Of a stretch of DNA of 64,000 nucleotides, positions 8,447 to 17,986 are shown one piece after another. Under the pieces are notes generated by a model that made no database searches, had not been told where the DNA came from, and was given only the letters and a program-made list of their open reading frames with translations. Made by a program: the position numbers and the translations under genes. The stretch is from Bacteroidaceae bacterium (lineage in GTDB: Bacteria; Bacteroidota; Bacteroidia; Bacteroidales; Bacteroidaceae): the NCBI GenBank assembly GCA_017522785.1, contig JAFWYF010000001.1:186001-250000 (forward strand). The letters are read 5' to 3'. Each line of letters opens with the position of its first letter. Position 1 is the stretch's first letter.

Positions 8447-8495
8447 AAAAGAGACTGACAAAAGCATGTATATGCTTAGTCAGTCTCTTTTTTTG
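8447..8495 (+). terminator. Intrinsic terminator of rplU-rpmA
   Basis: A 13-bp stem (AAAAGAGACTGAC 8447-8459 with GTCAGTCTCTTTT 8479-8491), capped by a second short helix AAGCAT/ATGCTT (8462-8477) and followed by a T run. It ends the plus-strand ribosomal protein transcript. Confidence 0.85.
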
Positions 8496-8520
8496 TATAC
8501 AGTATTAACAAACATCAGTT

Positions 8521-8562
8521 AAACGAGATAGGCTCAACATTTACGTTGAGCCTATCTCGTTT
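8521..8562. repeat. 18-bp perfect inverted repeat
   Basis: AAACGAGATAGGCTCAAC (8521-8538), 6-nt loop ATTTAC, then its exact complement (8545-8562). No long T run follows on the plus strand. It is the second of three consecutive hairpins in the rpmA-tRNA gap and could be a back-up terminator or a stable RNA structure. Confidence 0.8.
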
Positions 8563-8585
8563 CCCCTATTTTGAATAGTGCATAA

Positions 8586-8617
8586 ACAAAGAGAAAGTCA
8601 AATGACTTTCTCTTTGT
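8586..8617. terminator. 15-bp inverted repeat next to tRNA-Lys
   Basis: ACAAAGAGAAAGTCA (8586-8600) with TGACTTTCTCTTTGT (8603-8617). On the minus strand it starts directly at the tRNA 3' end, so it is probably the tRNA-Lys terminator or a 3'-processing structure. Confidence 0.6.
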
Positions 8618-8689
8618 ACGCCGTCAGGGACTCGAACCCTGGACCCATTGATTAAGAGTCAATTGCTCTACCAACTGAGCTAACAGCGC
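8617..8689 (-). tRNA. tRNA-Lys (anticodon CTT)
   Basis: A 73-nt cloverleaf on the minus strand. Acceptor stem GCGCTGT pairs with ACGGCGT, with wobble pairs G1-U72 and U5-G68. The D arm starts TAGCTCAG. The anticodon loop CTCTTAA gives anticodon CUU, reading AAG. The T arm is CAGGG-TTCGAGT-CCCTG. CCA is not encoded. A consensus promoter lies 23 bp upstream. Confidence 0.95.
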
Positions 8690-8711
8690 AACTCTTAGCC
8701 TTAAGGCGTTG

Positions 8712-8742
8712 CAAAAGTACTACTTTATTTTAACTCTGCAAA
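8712..8742 (-). promoter_or_regulatory. Promoter of tRNA-Lys
   Basis: On the minus strand: TTTG (8739-8742), 19-bp spacer, TACTTTTG (8712-8719). This is a full Bacteroidetes primary-sigma match, placing the start near 8705. Confidence 0.75.
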
Positions 8743-8843
8743 GGTTTTGTCTGTTTTTTTTAGAATTATTTTGTTGCCTTTTTGCATTGTTTACTCTGCT
8801 TTGCTTGCAACTTGTTGATTTGTAACGTACAAGGCTATGGCTA

Positions 8844-11630
8844 CTAAACAATGTTTAGTTTCTCTTTCAAATAGAGCCCTGTATACGATGCGCTACATTT
8901 TGCAATCTCTTCGGGGGTTCCATGTGCAACAACTGTTCCCCCGCCTTCTCCACCTTCGGGGCCCAAGTCTATAACATTGTCGGCACACTTAATAATATCC
9001 ATGTTGTGCTCAATAATTACAAGTGTATGTCCACGTGCTATGAGGCGTTCAAAAGAGTTGAGCAACTTCTTTATATCGTGGAAGTGCAATCCTGTCGTCG
9101 GCTCATCGAAAATGAACATAGTGGGGCGGTCTGTCTGCAGGCTCAGGTAGTAGGCTAGTTTCACACGCTGGTTTTCGCCACCCGAAAGTGTTGACGATGC
9201 TTGTCCCAGCTTAATATATGCCAAACCAACATCTTGCAGTGGTTGCAAACCATTGGCAATGCGTTGTTGTCCATGCTCCTGAAAAAAGTTTATGGCATCG
9301 CCTACAGTCATTTCCAATATGTCAAAAATGTTCTTGTCGTGGAATTTTACCTCAAGAACTTCGTTTTTGAAGCGACGACCATGGCATGCCTCACATTCCA
9401 ACTGCAGGTCGGCCATGAATTGCATGGAGACCGTGATTTTTCCTTCGCCTTTACACTCCTCGCAACGTCCACCTTCGGAGTTGAATGAAAAATACCCGGC
9501 TGTAAATCCCATCTGCTTTGCCAATGGTTGTTGAGCAAATAGATGACGAATTTCGTCGTAAACCTTAAGATAGGTTACAGGGTTTGAACGTGATGATTTG
9601 CCAATAGGGTTCTGGTCCACAAATTCAACTCCTGTGAGCAGTTTTGTTGCTCCTTCTATTGCATCGCATTGTCCGGGGGCTTCGCCACTTTCTCCATATA
9701 TACGTTTCAATGAACGATACAATATGTCGCGTACAAGAGTCGATTTTCCTGAACCGCTAACCCCACTCACTACAGTGAGAACATTTAGGGGTATATCAAC
9801 ATCTATCCCTTTAAGATTATTCTCACGTGCGCCCTTAATGGATATAATATTGCGCGATGTGCGACGTGTTTTTGGCGTGGGAATGGTTTCGCTTCCCAAC
9901 AAATATTTTACGGTATAACTGTTGCTCTCGCTCGGCAAGTTGTCTATTTCGCCTTTAAATACTATGTTGCCTCCGTATGAACCGGCTTTGGGGCCAACAT
10001 CTATAATGTAATCGGCAGCACGAATAATCTCCTCGTCGTGCTCAACAACAACAACGGTGTTACCCAAATCGCGCAAACGGTAAAGTACGTTAATGAGCCT
10101 CTCTGTGTCTCTGCTGTGCAAGCCGATACTTGGCTCGTCGAGAATATATAGCGAACCAACAAGGTTGCTACCCAAAGATGTTACAAGGTTTATGCGTTGG
10201 CTCTCTCCACCCGACAAGGTGTTGCTCAAACGGTTCATGGTCAAATATCCCAGTCCTACGTCGAGCAGGCAGTCTATCCTGTTTCTAATCTCTGTGAGAA
10301 TGCGTTTTGCAATTTCGCTGTCGTGCTCGTCAATCCTAAGATTGTCGAAAAACTCTTTTAGCTCTGTTACAGGCATCTCCACTAGTTCGGTGATACTTCT
10401 ACCATCAATCTTTACATAGCTTGCCTCTTTTTTTAGACGTGTGCCATGGCATGTGGGGCATATTGGCTTGCCACGATAACGTGCAAGCATAACTCTATAT
10501 TGTATCTTGTACTGGTTCTCGCGCACCATCTTAAAGAAGTTGTCTATGCACACTCCTTCTTCGTACTCTTCAATATATGGCCCTGTGTGCCACAAATAGT
10601 CTTTTTGCTCTTGTGTAAGGTTGTAGTATGGTTCAAAGATTGGAAAATTGTCTTTTGGCGCACGACGGCAGAACTCGTTCTTCCACATGCCCATTTTCTC
10701 TCCACGCCAACAGAATACGGCTCCGTCATATATGCTTAGCGATTTGTTGGGTATGACAAGGTCTTCGTCAATGCCGACGATGCGTCCAAAACCTTCGCAG
10801 TCGGGGCAGGCACCAATAGGGGAGTTAAACGAAAACATGTGCTCGGTTGGCTCCTCAAACTCCATTCCATCTGCTTCGAAGCGTATACTGAACGTGTGTG
10901 GCTCCTCTTCGTCGAGGAACTGCAACATACATGTTCCGCCACCTTCGTAAAATGCTGTCTCGGCAGAATCCATTAAGCGACTTATGGCATCGGGGGCATC
11001 AGAAACGGTTAATCGGTCGATAAGCAGGTAGGGTGTGTCGCCTTTCTCAAATGTGTAATCCTCTATGCGCTTTATCTCTTTGTTTATATATAGGCGTGTG
11101 AAACCTTGTTGAAGATATATCGACAGTTGCTCCTGCATGTCGCGACCTTTACGCTTGTTAATTGGTGCCAATAATAGGAAACGTGTCCCATTGTTGTAAT
11201 TCTTTATACACTCTACAAGGTCTTCGGGTCTGTTTTTCTTTACGAGCTTGCCACTTATGGGTGAATAGGTCTTTCCTATTCGTGCATATAATAACTTAAG
11301 ATACTCGTAAATTTCGGTGCTTGTTCCTACTGTTGAACGTGGATTGCGGTTGTTTACCTTCTGCTCAATTGCTATTGCCGGTGGAATACCCTTAATGAAA
11401 TCACATTCGGGCTTGTTCATCTGCCCAAGGAACTGGCGTGCATACGACGAAAGAGATTCTACATAGCGGCGTTGTCCTTCGGCATAAAGCGTGTCGAATG
11501 CCAATGACGATTTTCCCGATCCCGACAAACCTGTTATGACAACAAACTTGCCACGCGGAATGTCTACATCTACATTCTTTAGATTATTTACACGTGCGCC
11601 TCGAATGATTATGCTGTTCTTCTCCTCCAT
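8844..11630 (-). CDS. uvrA: Excinuclease ABC subunit UvrA
   Basis: 928-residue damage-recognition ATPase of nucleotide excision repair; it loads UvrB at lesions. Two ABC ATPase modules are complete. The first has Walker [10 protein letters not shown] and signature [11 protein letters not shown]; the second has Walker [10 protein letters not shown] and signature [12 protein letters not shown], with Walker [12 protein letters not shown]. Zinc-binding cysteine clusters are present ([25 protein letters not shown] ... CEACHGRR). The N-terminal [18 protein letters not shown] and the length are typical. It is monocistronic on the minus strand, with a possible -7 box TATTTTCG at 11657-11664 and a hairpin further upstream that separates it from the FHA gene. 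Confidence 0.98.
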   Translation of the reverse strand: MEEKNSIIIRGARVNNLKNVDVDIPRGKFVVITGLSGSGKSSLAFDTLYAEGQRRYVESLSSYARQFLGQMNKPECDFIKGIPPAIAIEQKVNNRNPRSTVGTSTEIYEYLKLLYARIGKTYSPISGKLVKKNRPEDLVECIKNYNNGTRFLLLAPINKRKGRDMQEQLSIYLQQGFTRLYINKEIKRIEDYTFEKGDTPYLLIDRLTVSDAPDAISRLMDSAETAFYEGGGTCMLQFLDEEEPHTFSIRFEADGMEFEEPTEHMFSFNSPIGACPDCEGFGRIVGIDEDLVIPNKSLSIYDGAVFCWRGEKMGMWKNEFCRRAPKDNFPIFEPYYNLTQEQKDYLWHTGPYIEEYEEGVCIDNFFKMVRENQYKIQYRVMLARYRGKPICPTCHGTRLKKEASYVKIDGRSITELVEMPVTELKEFFDNLRIDEHDSEIAKRILTEIRNRIDCLLDVGLGYLTMNRLSNTLSGGESQRINLVTSLGSNLVGSLYILDEPSIGLHSRDTERLINVLYRLRDLGNTVVVVEHDEEIIRAADYIIDVGPKAGSYGGNIVFKGEIDNLPSESNSYTVKYLLGSETIPTPKTRRTSRNIISIKGARENNLKGIDVDIPLNVLTVVSGVSGSGKSTLVRDILYRSLKRIYGESGEAPGQCDAIEGATKLLTGVEFVDQNPIGKSSRSNPVTYLKVYDEIRHLFAQQPLAKQMGFTAGYFSFNSEGGRCEECKGEGKITVSMQFMADLQLECEACHGRRFKNEVLEVKFHDKNIFDILEMTVGDAINFFQEHGQQRIANGLQPLQDVGLAYIKLGQASSTLSGGENQRVKLAYYLSLQTDRPTMFIFDEPTTGLHFHDIKKLLNSFERLIARGHTLVIIEHNMDIIKCADNVIDLGPEGGEGGGTVVAHGTPEEIAKCSASYTGLYLKEKLNIV

Positions 11631-11669
11631 CTTCTTCTGCTTCTTGTTTTAACGTGCGAAAATACATAA

Positions 11670-11713
11670 AAAATCGCAACCTTGTAGCGAATAGCATAAT
11701 AGATTGCGATTTT
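11670..11713 (-). terminator. Putative terminator between the FHA gene and uvrA
   Basis: A 10-bp perfect stem AAAATCGCAA (11670-11679) / TTGCGATTTT (11704-11713) with a 24-nt loop and T-rich minus-strand tail, downstream of the FHA gene. A smaller repeat CAAACAG/CTGTTTG at 11766-11790 lies just after the FHA stop. Confidence 0.5.
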
Positions 11714-11802
11714 AAAAAGAAATAAATATCCTAAAAAGCACTATATAATTTCAAGTATATAAATTCAAACAGTCTCTAAATGTCTGTTTGTATTCTGTAT
11801 GA

Positions 11803-12303
11803 TTACTCCAAATCTTCTTCGGGGGTGTGCAGAATTAACGTCGTTGCTCCCAAGGTTATTATTGCCCCATGCTCAATGCGCAAACGTTCACGATTTCCAA
11901 GAATACGGTTCATGACAAATGTACCTGTAACACTTTGGTTGTCTCGTATTGTGTAGACGAGCTCGCCTGCTCCATTGCGCTTTACATTTATTATACAATG
12001 ACGTCTGTCCATGCTGGGGTCGCGTGTCTCAATTGGGTGCGATATTATTGTTCCCTTGTTATATCTGCCAATGAGGTTGTCGCCTTCGTTTAACTGCAAT
12101 GTTTGTTTGAAACAGAAATTGTTCTCCAGCACAACAATGTGCCCAAAATCTTCCTCTTGATACTCCTCTCCGCTATCCCCAATCTTTATAGTGAAACTTT
12201 TTCTGCATTTTTCACACTCAAAGACTACGGACATACCTTCGGGGTAGCCACTGTCATCAAACACTATAGGGTGGTCGCACTTTGGACAGGTAATCTTTTT
12301 CAT
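11803..12303 (-). CDS. FHA domain protein with N-terminal zinc ribbon
   Basis: 166-residue cytosolic protein. Residues 1-40 form a zinc-ribbon pattern (CPKCDHPIVF ... CEKCRKSF). About residues 65-160 form a forkhead-associated domain: LIGRYNKGTIISHPIET, SMDRRHCIINV, YTIRDNQSVTGTFVMN. FHA domains bind phosphothreonine, and the R, S, RRH and N positions expected for the phosphopeptide site are present. The ATG at 12303 is preferred over a TTG two codons earlier because the family starts MKKITCPKC. The gene starts 9 bp after the stop of the HU/SPOR gene and is certainly co-transcribed with it. The binding partner is unknown and no Ser/Thr kinase is in the window. Confidence 0.85.
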   Translation of the reverse strand: MKKITCPKCDHPIVFDDSGYPEGMSVVFECEKCRKSFTIKIGDSGEEYQEEDFGHIVVLENNFCFKQTLQLNEGDNLIGRYNKGTIISHPIETRDPSMDRRHCIINVKRNGAGELVYTIRDNQSVTGTFVMNRILGNRERLRIEHGAIITLGATTLILHTPEEDLE

Positions 12304-12312
12304 AATCAACGA

Positions 12313-13299
12313 TTAGTATTCGAGAATCCAAGCGTCGGGGAATGTCTGTTGAATTTCGGGTAATGCCTCTTGTGCTTCGCCTGCCGATACATAACTGTTT
12401 ATTGCAATGCGATGGCGCTTGCCACACTTAACGACATTGTAATCGGCAACTTTCTTTGCTGTAAGTTCTTTAATTGCAAGCTGTGCGTTGTCGGCATTGG
12501 GAGAACTTGCTACAATAATATAGAACATTGTCTTTGCAGCATCTTCTGTTTTTACTTCCTCTATTGCTACAGGGGCAGTAGGTTGCTCAATGATATTTTC
12601 TGCAATGGCAATATTCTCTGTATTCGAGAATGTTACAGGAGAAATCTCTACAACTGCATCGCTCTCAATACGTACAGGTGCTGTAGAGAGTTGTTGCATC
12701 ATGGAAATCTGCTCCGATGTTGCAAAATTGGTTATAGATGCTTGCTTCTCGCTTTTGAATGCATTGTCGCTTACAGGTGTTACAAAAATGAATGTAAGTA
12801 TTATTGCCGCTACTGCAGCAATGTATTTGCCAATCTCTCTACGCTTTATGGGAATGACAATAGGCTTCTCTTTACACTGGCTCAACAATGGAATGGAGAG
12901 AGGTGCAAAACCGTAGTTTTCAGGGTCGTCTATGCTGTTGGCTTCGGGAATAAAGACTATTTCTCCATTAATGTTCATAGAGAATGTTCCAAGCTCTCCA
13001 AAGCGCACCTCGTCTTTTGTGGATAATTGTTTGCGCAAGGCACTAACCTCGCTCTCTACAACAGATGTAGCTTTCTCGAATGTGATGTTCTCGCTTGTCA
13101 TGTAATGTGAAACAAGCAATGCATCATTCATTGTAACCTGCGAATTAAAGCCAAGTGTACGGTGTGGTGGCATAAAAATCTGTTCCTCGCTATTGTATGA
13201 TGCAGGGATTTTATGCGCCAAGAATGCACCCAAACCGGGCACGATAACACAATTGTGATGTGCTATAAGTTGCGATATATGTCTTTCTAATTTTTCCAC
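12313..13299 (-). CDS. HU-CCDC81 and SPOR domain membrane protein
   Basis: 328-residue hybrid protein. The N-terminal ~150 residues fit the bacterial HU-CCDC81 module (EKLERHISQLIAHHNCVIVPGLGAFLAH, LGFNSQVTMNDALLVSHYM, FGELGTFSMNINGEIVF), related to HU DNA-binding folds. One transmembrane helix follows (YIAAVAAIILTFIFV), then a low-complexity periplasmic linker. The C-terminal SPOR domain (TMFYIIVASSPNADNAQLAI ... KCGKRHRIAINSY) would bind denuded peptidoglycan glycans at the septum. GTG at 13299 is chosen because family members begin at this point (usually M-x-K-L); an upstream frame to 13362 adds an atypical tail. It forms an operon with the FHA gene. It may tether cytosolic partners to the division site; this is inference. 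Confidence 0.85.
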   Translation of the reverse strand: MEKLERHISQLIAHHNCVIVPGLGAFLAHKIPASYNSEEQIFMPPHRTLGFNSQVTMNDALLVSHYMTSENITFEKATSVVESEVSALRKQLSTKDEVRFGELGTFSMNINGEIVFIPEANSIDDPENYGFAPLSIPLLSQCKEKPIVIPIKRREIGKYIAAVAAIILTFIFVTPVSDNAFKSEKQASITNFATSEQISMMQQLSTAPVRIESDAVVEISPVTFSNTENIAIAENIIEQPTAPVAIEEVKTEDAAKTMFYIIVASSPNADNAQLAIKELTAKKVADYNVVKCGKRHRIAINSYVSAGEAQEALPEIQQTFPDAWILEY

Positions 13300-13399
13300 G
13301 TAGCAAAAATAGTAAAAAAGGTAAATATAAACTACTAAGTTTGTCGTTTTTTTCGTCATCAATAGAACTTTCTATAATAAAATTTCATGCAAAATGTTG

Positions 13400-13407
13400 T
13401 ATCTTCG
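13400..13407 (+). promoter_or_regulatory. -7 box of the U32 peptidase gene
   Basis: TATCTTCG on the plus strand, 20 bp before the ATG at 13428. No strong -33 box is visible. The leader would be only about 15 nt. Confidence 0.5.
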
Positions 13408-13427
13408 CAAATATTTAAAAGAAACGT

Positions 13428-15251
13428 ATGTACATGCCCAAGAAAATAGAATTGTTGGCCCCTGCAAGAAATTTGAGTACCGGTATTGCTGCAATAAATC
13501 ATGGAGCAGATGCTGTGTACATTGGTGCTTCGTCCTTTAGCGCAAGACAGGCAGCTGGTAACTCTTTGCAGGATATAGCTTCGTTGGTAGAGTATGCTCA
13601 CACTTTTAATGTAAAGGTGTATGTAACTTTGAATACAATTGTCGAGGATTCCGATATTCCTGCCGTAGAACAACTTATTACCGATTTATACAATGCCGGT
13701 GTCGATGCCTTAATAGTTCAGGATATGGGCATTACTTCAATGAATATACCTCCAATCCCGCTACATGCAAGTACGCAAATGGACAACCGCACTCCTAATA
13801 AGGTTCGTTTCCTTGCCGATGCCGGCTACGGGCGTGTGGTGCTTGCTCGTGAACTCACATTGCAAGAGATAAAAGAGATACATTCTTCTGTTCCCGAAAC
13901 AGAATTGGAGGTTTTTGTTCATGGTGCTCTATGTGTTAGTTACAGTGGGCAATGCTATGCTTCGCAACACTGTTTTGAACGTAGTGCAAACAGGGGAGTG
14001 TGTGCTCAGTTCTGCCGTTTGGCCTTTAATCTGGAAGATGCCGATGGCAATCTCATCTGCAAGGATAAACATCTTCTTTCGCTCAAAGATATGAATCGTA
14101 GCAACCACCTCGAAGCTATGCTTGACGCCGGTGTGGTGTCGTTGAAAATAGAAGGTCGTTTAAAAGATGAATCCTATGTCAAGAATGTTACAGCATATTA
14201 CAGACAAAAACTGGATGAAATTTTTGCAAGACGCTGTGAGTATGTTCGAGCTTCATATGGAACAACATACCCGCAATTTGTTCCGCAACCCGACAAAAGT
14301 TTCAGTCGTGGTTTTACAGACTATTTCCTTGTAGGTGGCAGAGATGGCATAACCTCTTTTGATACTCCTAAATCTATGGGTGAGCACATGGGTGCAGTTC
14401 GTGTGGTGGCTCGCAACTTCTTTACCATTTTGGGAAATAAGGTGTTTGCAAATGGCGATGGTGCATGCTTTATAGGACAAGACGGTAAACTGCATGGCTT
14501 TAGAATAAACAAGGTCGATGGAAACAGAATATTCCCTCAGAGCATGCCACCTTTGTATCAGGGGGCAGAACTATATCGTAATAGCGATATGGAGTTTGAG
14601 CGTTTGATGGCACGTCCCGACAATCCACGTCGTTTGTCGTTGCAACTTGTTTTCTCCGATACAAATAGTGGGTTCCGCTTGTCGGCTAAGGATGAAAGCG
14701 GTGTGCAGGCTTTCATAGATGTCGATGCAAAAAAAGATGTGGCACGTACATCGCAGGCCGAAAATATAACGAAACAATTGGCAAAGTGGGGTAATACACC
14801 GTTTGTGGTTGATGATATAAGTGTAGAACTGTCAGACGATTGGTTTGTCCCCTCTTCGTTGCTATCCGATATTCGTCGTCGCATGTGTGATGCTCTGCTC
14901 GATGAACATAAAAAATCGTATCCTCGTGAAACTGCAGTCATGCCTGAAACCTCCCATTCATATATCTGTTCTTCACTCGATTATCGTGGAAACGTGTCGA
15001 ACAGCAAAGCACGTGATTTCTATGTTAAACATGGTGTGAAAAAGGTTGCGCCTGCATACGAACTGGAACCGGTTGCCTCTGTTCCTATAATGTATTGTAA
15101 ACATTGTATACGATACAGCATGGGCTGGTGTAGCAAAAAAGGAGAAAAAGTCCCTTACAAAGAACCGCTTTATCTTGTTTCGGGCGATGGCAAACGTTTT
15201 TGTCTGGCATTTAATTGCAAGGAGTGCATGATGACCGTAATTGCCGACTGA
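13428..15251 (+). CDS. Peptidase U32 family protein (TrhP/RlhA-like)
   Basis: 607-residue protein of the U32 family. The N-terminal TIM-barrel-like catalytic module runs from KIELLAPARNLSTGIAAINHGADAVYIGA through VYVTLNTIV and DALIVQDMG. The family signature follows: ELEVFVHGALCVSYSGQCY, then CFERSANRGVCAQFCR, with a cysteine set proposed to bind a metal or Fe-S cluster. KIEGRLKDESYVKNV follows. A long C-terminal extension ends in another cysteine-rich segment (YCKHCIRYSMGWC, FNCKECMM). Characterised relatives (TrhP, RlhA) hydroxylate tRNA U34 or 23S rRNA C2501 rather than cleave protein, so an RNA-hydroxylation role is more likely than proteolysis. ATG at 13434 (MPKKIEL) is an equally good start. 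It is a single gene with a bidirectional terminator. Confidence 0.88.
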   Translation: MYMPKKIELLAPARNLSTGIAAINHGADAVYIGASSFSARQAAGNSLQDIASLVEYAHTFNVKVYVTLNTIVEDSDIPAVEQLITDLYNAGVDALIVQDMGITSMNIPPIPLHASTQMDNRTPNKVRFLADAGYGRVVLARELTLQEIKEIHSSVPETELEVFVHGALCVSYSGQCYASQHCFERSANRGVCAQFCRLAFNLEDADGNLICKDKHLLSLKDMNRSNHLEAMLDAGVVSLKIEGRLKDESYVKNVTAYYRQKLDEIFARRCEYVRASYGTTYPQFVPQPDKSFSRGFTDYFLVGGRDGITSFDTPKSMGEHMGAVRVVARNFFTILGNKVFANGDGACFIGQDGKLHGFRINKVDGNRIFPQSMPPLYQGAELYRNSDMEFERLMARPDNPRRLSLQLVFSDTNSGFRLSAKDESGVQAFIDVDAKKDVARTSQAENITKQLAKWGNTPFVVDDISVELSDDWFVPSSLLSDIRRRMCDALLDEHKKSYPRETAVMPETSHSYICSSLDYRGNVSNSKARDFYVKHGVKKVAPAYELEPVASVPIMYCKHCIRYSMGWCSKKGEKVPYKEPLYLVSGDGKRFCLAFNCKECMMTVIAD

Positions 15252-15262
15252 ATTTAACTATA

Positions 15263-15309
15263 TAATTAAACAGAAGTGGTGGAGTAGCTCCACCACTTCT
15301 GTTTAATTA
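15263..15309. terminator. Bidirectional terminator between the U32 gene and clpB
   Basis: A 22-bp perfect stem (15263-15284 with 15288-15309) and 3-nt loop, with A/T flanks giving T-rich tails on both strands. It overlaps the clpB stop codon at 15303-15305, so both convergent genes end in it. Confidence 0.85.
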
Positions 15310-17891
15310 CGGAATTTAAGTCCGACTCCTTCTGAGTCTACTGTTATGCTTTGTTCTCTTGTTACCGTTCCACTAAGAATCTGCTTCGACAGGTCGTTGA
15401 GCAAATAACGTTGTATTGCACGTTTAATGGGGCGGGCGCCAAATTCCGGGTCAAATCCGGCAGATGCTATAAAATCAATGGCTCCCTCTGTAACATCGAG
15501 CGCTATCTCGCTTTCGGCTAGAAGTTTCTTTACTCCATCGATTTGCAGACGCACAATCTCCTTTATCTCTTGCTCGTTTAGTGGTGTGAACATTATTGTC
15601 TCGTCGATACGATTCAGGAACTCCGGACGTATATTCTTTTTCAGCATATCCATTATTCGCTCTTTAGTCTCCTCGATAATCTCCTCTCGATTGCTTTGGG
15701 TTATCTTTTCGAACTGCTCTTGAATGAAACTGCTACCCATGTTACTTGTCATTATAATAATGGTGTTCTTGAAATTAACGGTACGTCCTTTGTTGTCGGT
15801 CAATCGTCCATCATCGAGAACCTGTAACAGAATATTGAATACGTCGGGGTGTGCCTTCTCAATCTCGTCGAATAGTACCACCGAGTAGGGTTTGCGTCTT
15901 ACGGCCTCTGTCAGTTGGCCTCCTTCGTCGTAACCTACATATCCCGGAGGCGCACCAATGAGTCGCGAAACAGAGAACTTCTCTTGATATTCGCTCATGT
16001 CAATTCGAGTCATCAACGACTCGTCGTTGAACAGGTACGACGCAAGAGCTTTTGCAAGTTCTGTCTTACCAACTCCGGTAGTTCCTAAGAATATAAATGA
16101 ACCTATGGGGCGTTTTGGGTCTTGCAAACCGGCTCGGCTACGTCTTACTGCATCGCTCACAGCGGTAATGGCTTCGTCTTGTCCAATAACTCGCTTGTGC
16201 AACTCATCTTCCAAGTTCAACAGTTTCTCTCGTTCGCTCTGTAACATTTTGCTTACGGGAATACCGGTCCAACGCGATACAACATCGGCAATGTCTTCGG
16301 CTGTAACCTCCTCCTTTAGCATTGCTGTGTCGCCTTGTGCCTCGTGCAGTTGCTTGTTGGTCTGTTCAATCTCGTCATTCAACGTTTTTATCTTTCCATA
16401 ACGTATTTCGGCCACTCGTCCGTAATCTCCTTCTCGCTCGGCTTTTTCTGCCTCAAATTTCAGTTGCTCAATTTGCTGTTTTGCATATTGTATACGGTCC
16501 GACAACTCCTTTTCGTGTTGCCATTTGGCGCGTTGCTCTTTCTCTTCCTCCTTTAAAATTGAAATCTCTTTGTTAAGCTCTTTGAGCTTAATCTCGTCGT
16601 TTTCGCGTTTTATGGCTTCACGCTCAATCTCCAACTGTTTAATGTGGCGCGAAATTTCATCCAGCTCTTCGGGCAAAGAGTCGTGCTCCATACGCAACTT
16701 TGCGGCTGCCTCGTCAATTAGGTCGATGGCCTTGTCGGGCAAGAAACGTTCGGTTATATATCTGTCGCTAAGTGTTACTGCAGCAATTATAGCGTCGTCC
16801 TGAATTCGTACTTTATGATGGTTCTCGTAGCGCTCCTTTAGTCCTCGCAAAATAGATATGCTACTCATCTTGTCGGGTTCGTTCACCATAACGGTCTGAA
16901 AACGACGTTCCAATGCTTTGTCTTTCTCGAAATATTTTTGATATTCATCGAGCGTGGTTGCACCAATTGAGCGTAGTTCGCCACGTGCCAATGCCGGCTT
17001 CAAAATATTAGCGGCATCCATAGCACCTTCTCCTTTTCCTGCTCCCACAAGGGTGTGTATCTCGTCGATGAAAAGAATAATTCTGTCGTTAGACTTCAGT
17101 ACCTCGTTAATTACGGCTTTCAGTCTCTCCTCAAACTCTCCTTTGTATTTTGCTCCGGCTACAAGTGCACCCATGTCGAGCGAGAAAATCTGTTTATCTC
17201 GCAAATTGTCGGGGACATCTCCTCTAACTATGCGGTGTGCAAGTCCTTCTATGATTGCCGTTTTTCCTGTACCGGGTTCGCCAATAAGAATAGGATTGTT
17301 CTTTGTTCGTCTGCTCAATATTTGCAATATTCTGCGAATTTCATCATCACGTCCTATTACAGGGTCCAGTTTCCCGCTACGGGCAGCTTCGTTAAGGTCT
17401 ATGGCGTATTTGCTTAATGCCTGATATGTCTCTTCGGCATTTTGCGACTTTACGCTATCTCCTTTTCGCAGTTCTTTTATAGCGGCCTTTAACTCCTTCT
17501 CGTTAATACCTGCATTCTTTAGAAGTGTAGATGCCTTGCTGTTTACTTCGAGCAGTGCTAGCAGTATCGGCTCTATCGACACATATTCATCTCCCAAATC
17601 TTTTGCAATATCACATGCTTTGTTCAGAACACTGTTGCTCTCTCTACTAAGATATGGTTCTCCTCCCGACACTTTTGGCAGTGTAAGTTCTTCTCGCTCG
17701 ATATCGCGTTGCAGTGATACCGGGTTTACTCCATTCTTTTGAAATAGATAGTTGCATACTTGCTCTCCGGTTTTTACTATTGCCGAGAGTATGTGAATTG
17801 GCTCTATGGCCTGTTGTCCAAGAGACTGAGCTCTGTTTACTGCTTGTTGAACAGTTTCTTGTGCTTTGATTGTAAAGTTGTTGAAGTTCAT
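15303..17891 (-). CDS. clpB: ATP-dependent chaperone ClpB
   Basis: 862-residue Hsp100 disaggregase that threads aggregated protein through a hexameric ring together with DnaK. The double Clp N domain covers residues 1-145. The first AAA module has Walker [10 protein letters not shown] and Walker [15 protein letters not shown]. The coiled-coil M domain (about 400-525, many Glu/Lys heptads) is the ClpB hallmark. The second AAA module has [15 protein letters not shown] and [16 protein letters not shown], with [10 protein letters not shown]. Pore loops KYKGEFEER and [13 protein letters not shown] are present. No ClpP-binding loop is seen. A perfect hairpin (17946-17984) lies in the 95-bp gap to nadE, where the clpB promoter must also lie. 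Confidence 0.98.
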   Translation of the reverse strand: MNFNNFTIKAQETVQQAVNRAQSLGQQAIEPIHILSAIVKTGEQVCNYLFQKNGVNPVSLQRDIEREELTLPKVSGGEPYLSRESNSVLNKACDIAKDLGDEYVSIEPILLALLEVNSKASTLLKNAGINEKELKAAIKELRKGDSVKSQNAEETYQALSKYAIDLNEAARSGKLDPVIGRDDEIRRILQILSRRTKNNPILIGEPGTGKTAIIEGLAHRIVRGDVPDNLRDKQIFSLDMGALVAGAKYKGEFEERLKAVINEVLKSNDRIILFIDEIHTLVGAGKGEGAMDAANILKPALARGELRSIGATTLDEYQKYFEKDKALERRFQTVMVNEPDKMSSISILRGLKERYENHHKVRIQDDAIIAAVTLSDRYITERFLPDKAIDLIDEAAAKLRMEHDSLPEELDEISRHIKQLEIEREAIKRENDEIKLKELNKEISILKEEEKEQRAKWQHEKELSDRIQYAKQQIEQLKFEAEKAEREGDYGRVAEIRYGKIKTLNDEIEQTNKQLHEAQGDTAMLKEEVTAEDIADVVSRWTGIPVSKMLQSEREKLLNLEDELHKRVIGQDEAITAVSDAVRRSRAGLQDPKRPIGSFIFLGTTGVGKTELAKALASYLFNDESLMTRIDMSEYQEKFSVSRLIGAPPGYVGYDEGGQLTEAVRRKPYSVVLFDEIEKAHPDVFNILLQVLDDGRLTDNKGRTVNFKNTIIIMTSNMGSSFIQEQFEKITQSNREEIIEETKERIMDMLKKNIRPEFLNRIDETIMFTPLNEQEIKEIVRLQIDGVKKLLAESEIALDVTEGAIDFIASAGFDPEFGARPIKRAIQRYLLNDLSKQILSGTVTREQSITVDSEGVGLKFRN

Positions 17892-17945
17892 AGTTGTTTT
17901 TCTCCTTTCGGTGAACTATGAACAAAATCTGAACCAAAAAAGTTT

Positions 17946-17984
17946 TTCAGCCATTTTGTCATTCGTCGCGACAAAATGGCTGAA
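17946..17984 (-). terminator. Terminator of nadE, upstream of clpB
   Basis: A 15-bp perfect stem TTCAGCCATTTTGTC (17946-17960) / GACAAAATGGCTGAA (17970-17984) with a 9-nt loop, beginning 2 bp after the nadE stop. On the minus strand it is followed by a run rich in T. It also lies 55 bp before clpB and could double as an operator. Confidence 0.75.
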
Positions 17985-17986
17985 TC

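Noticed and set aside
8447-8617. Three repeats as a possible CRISPR array
   Set aside because: The three elements are inverted repeats of different sequence, not direct repeats with unique spacers, and no cas genes are present.
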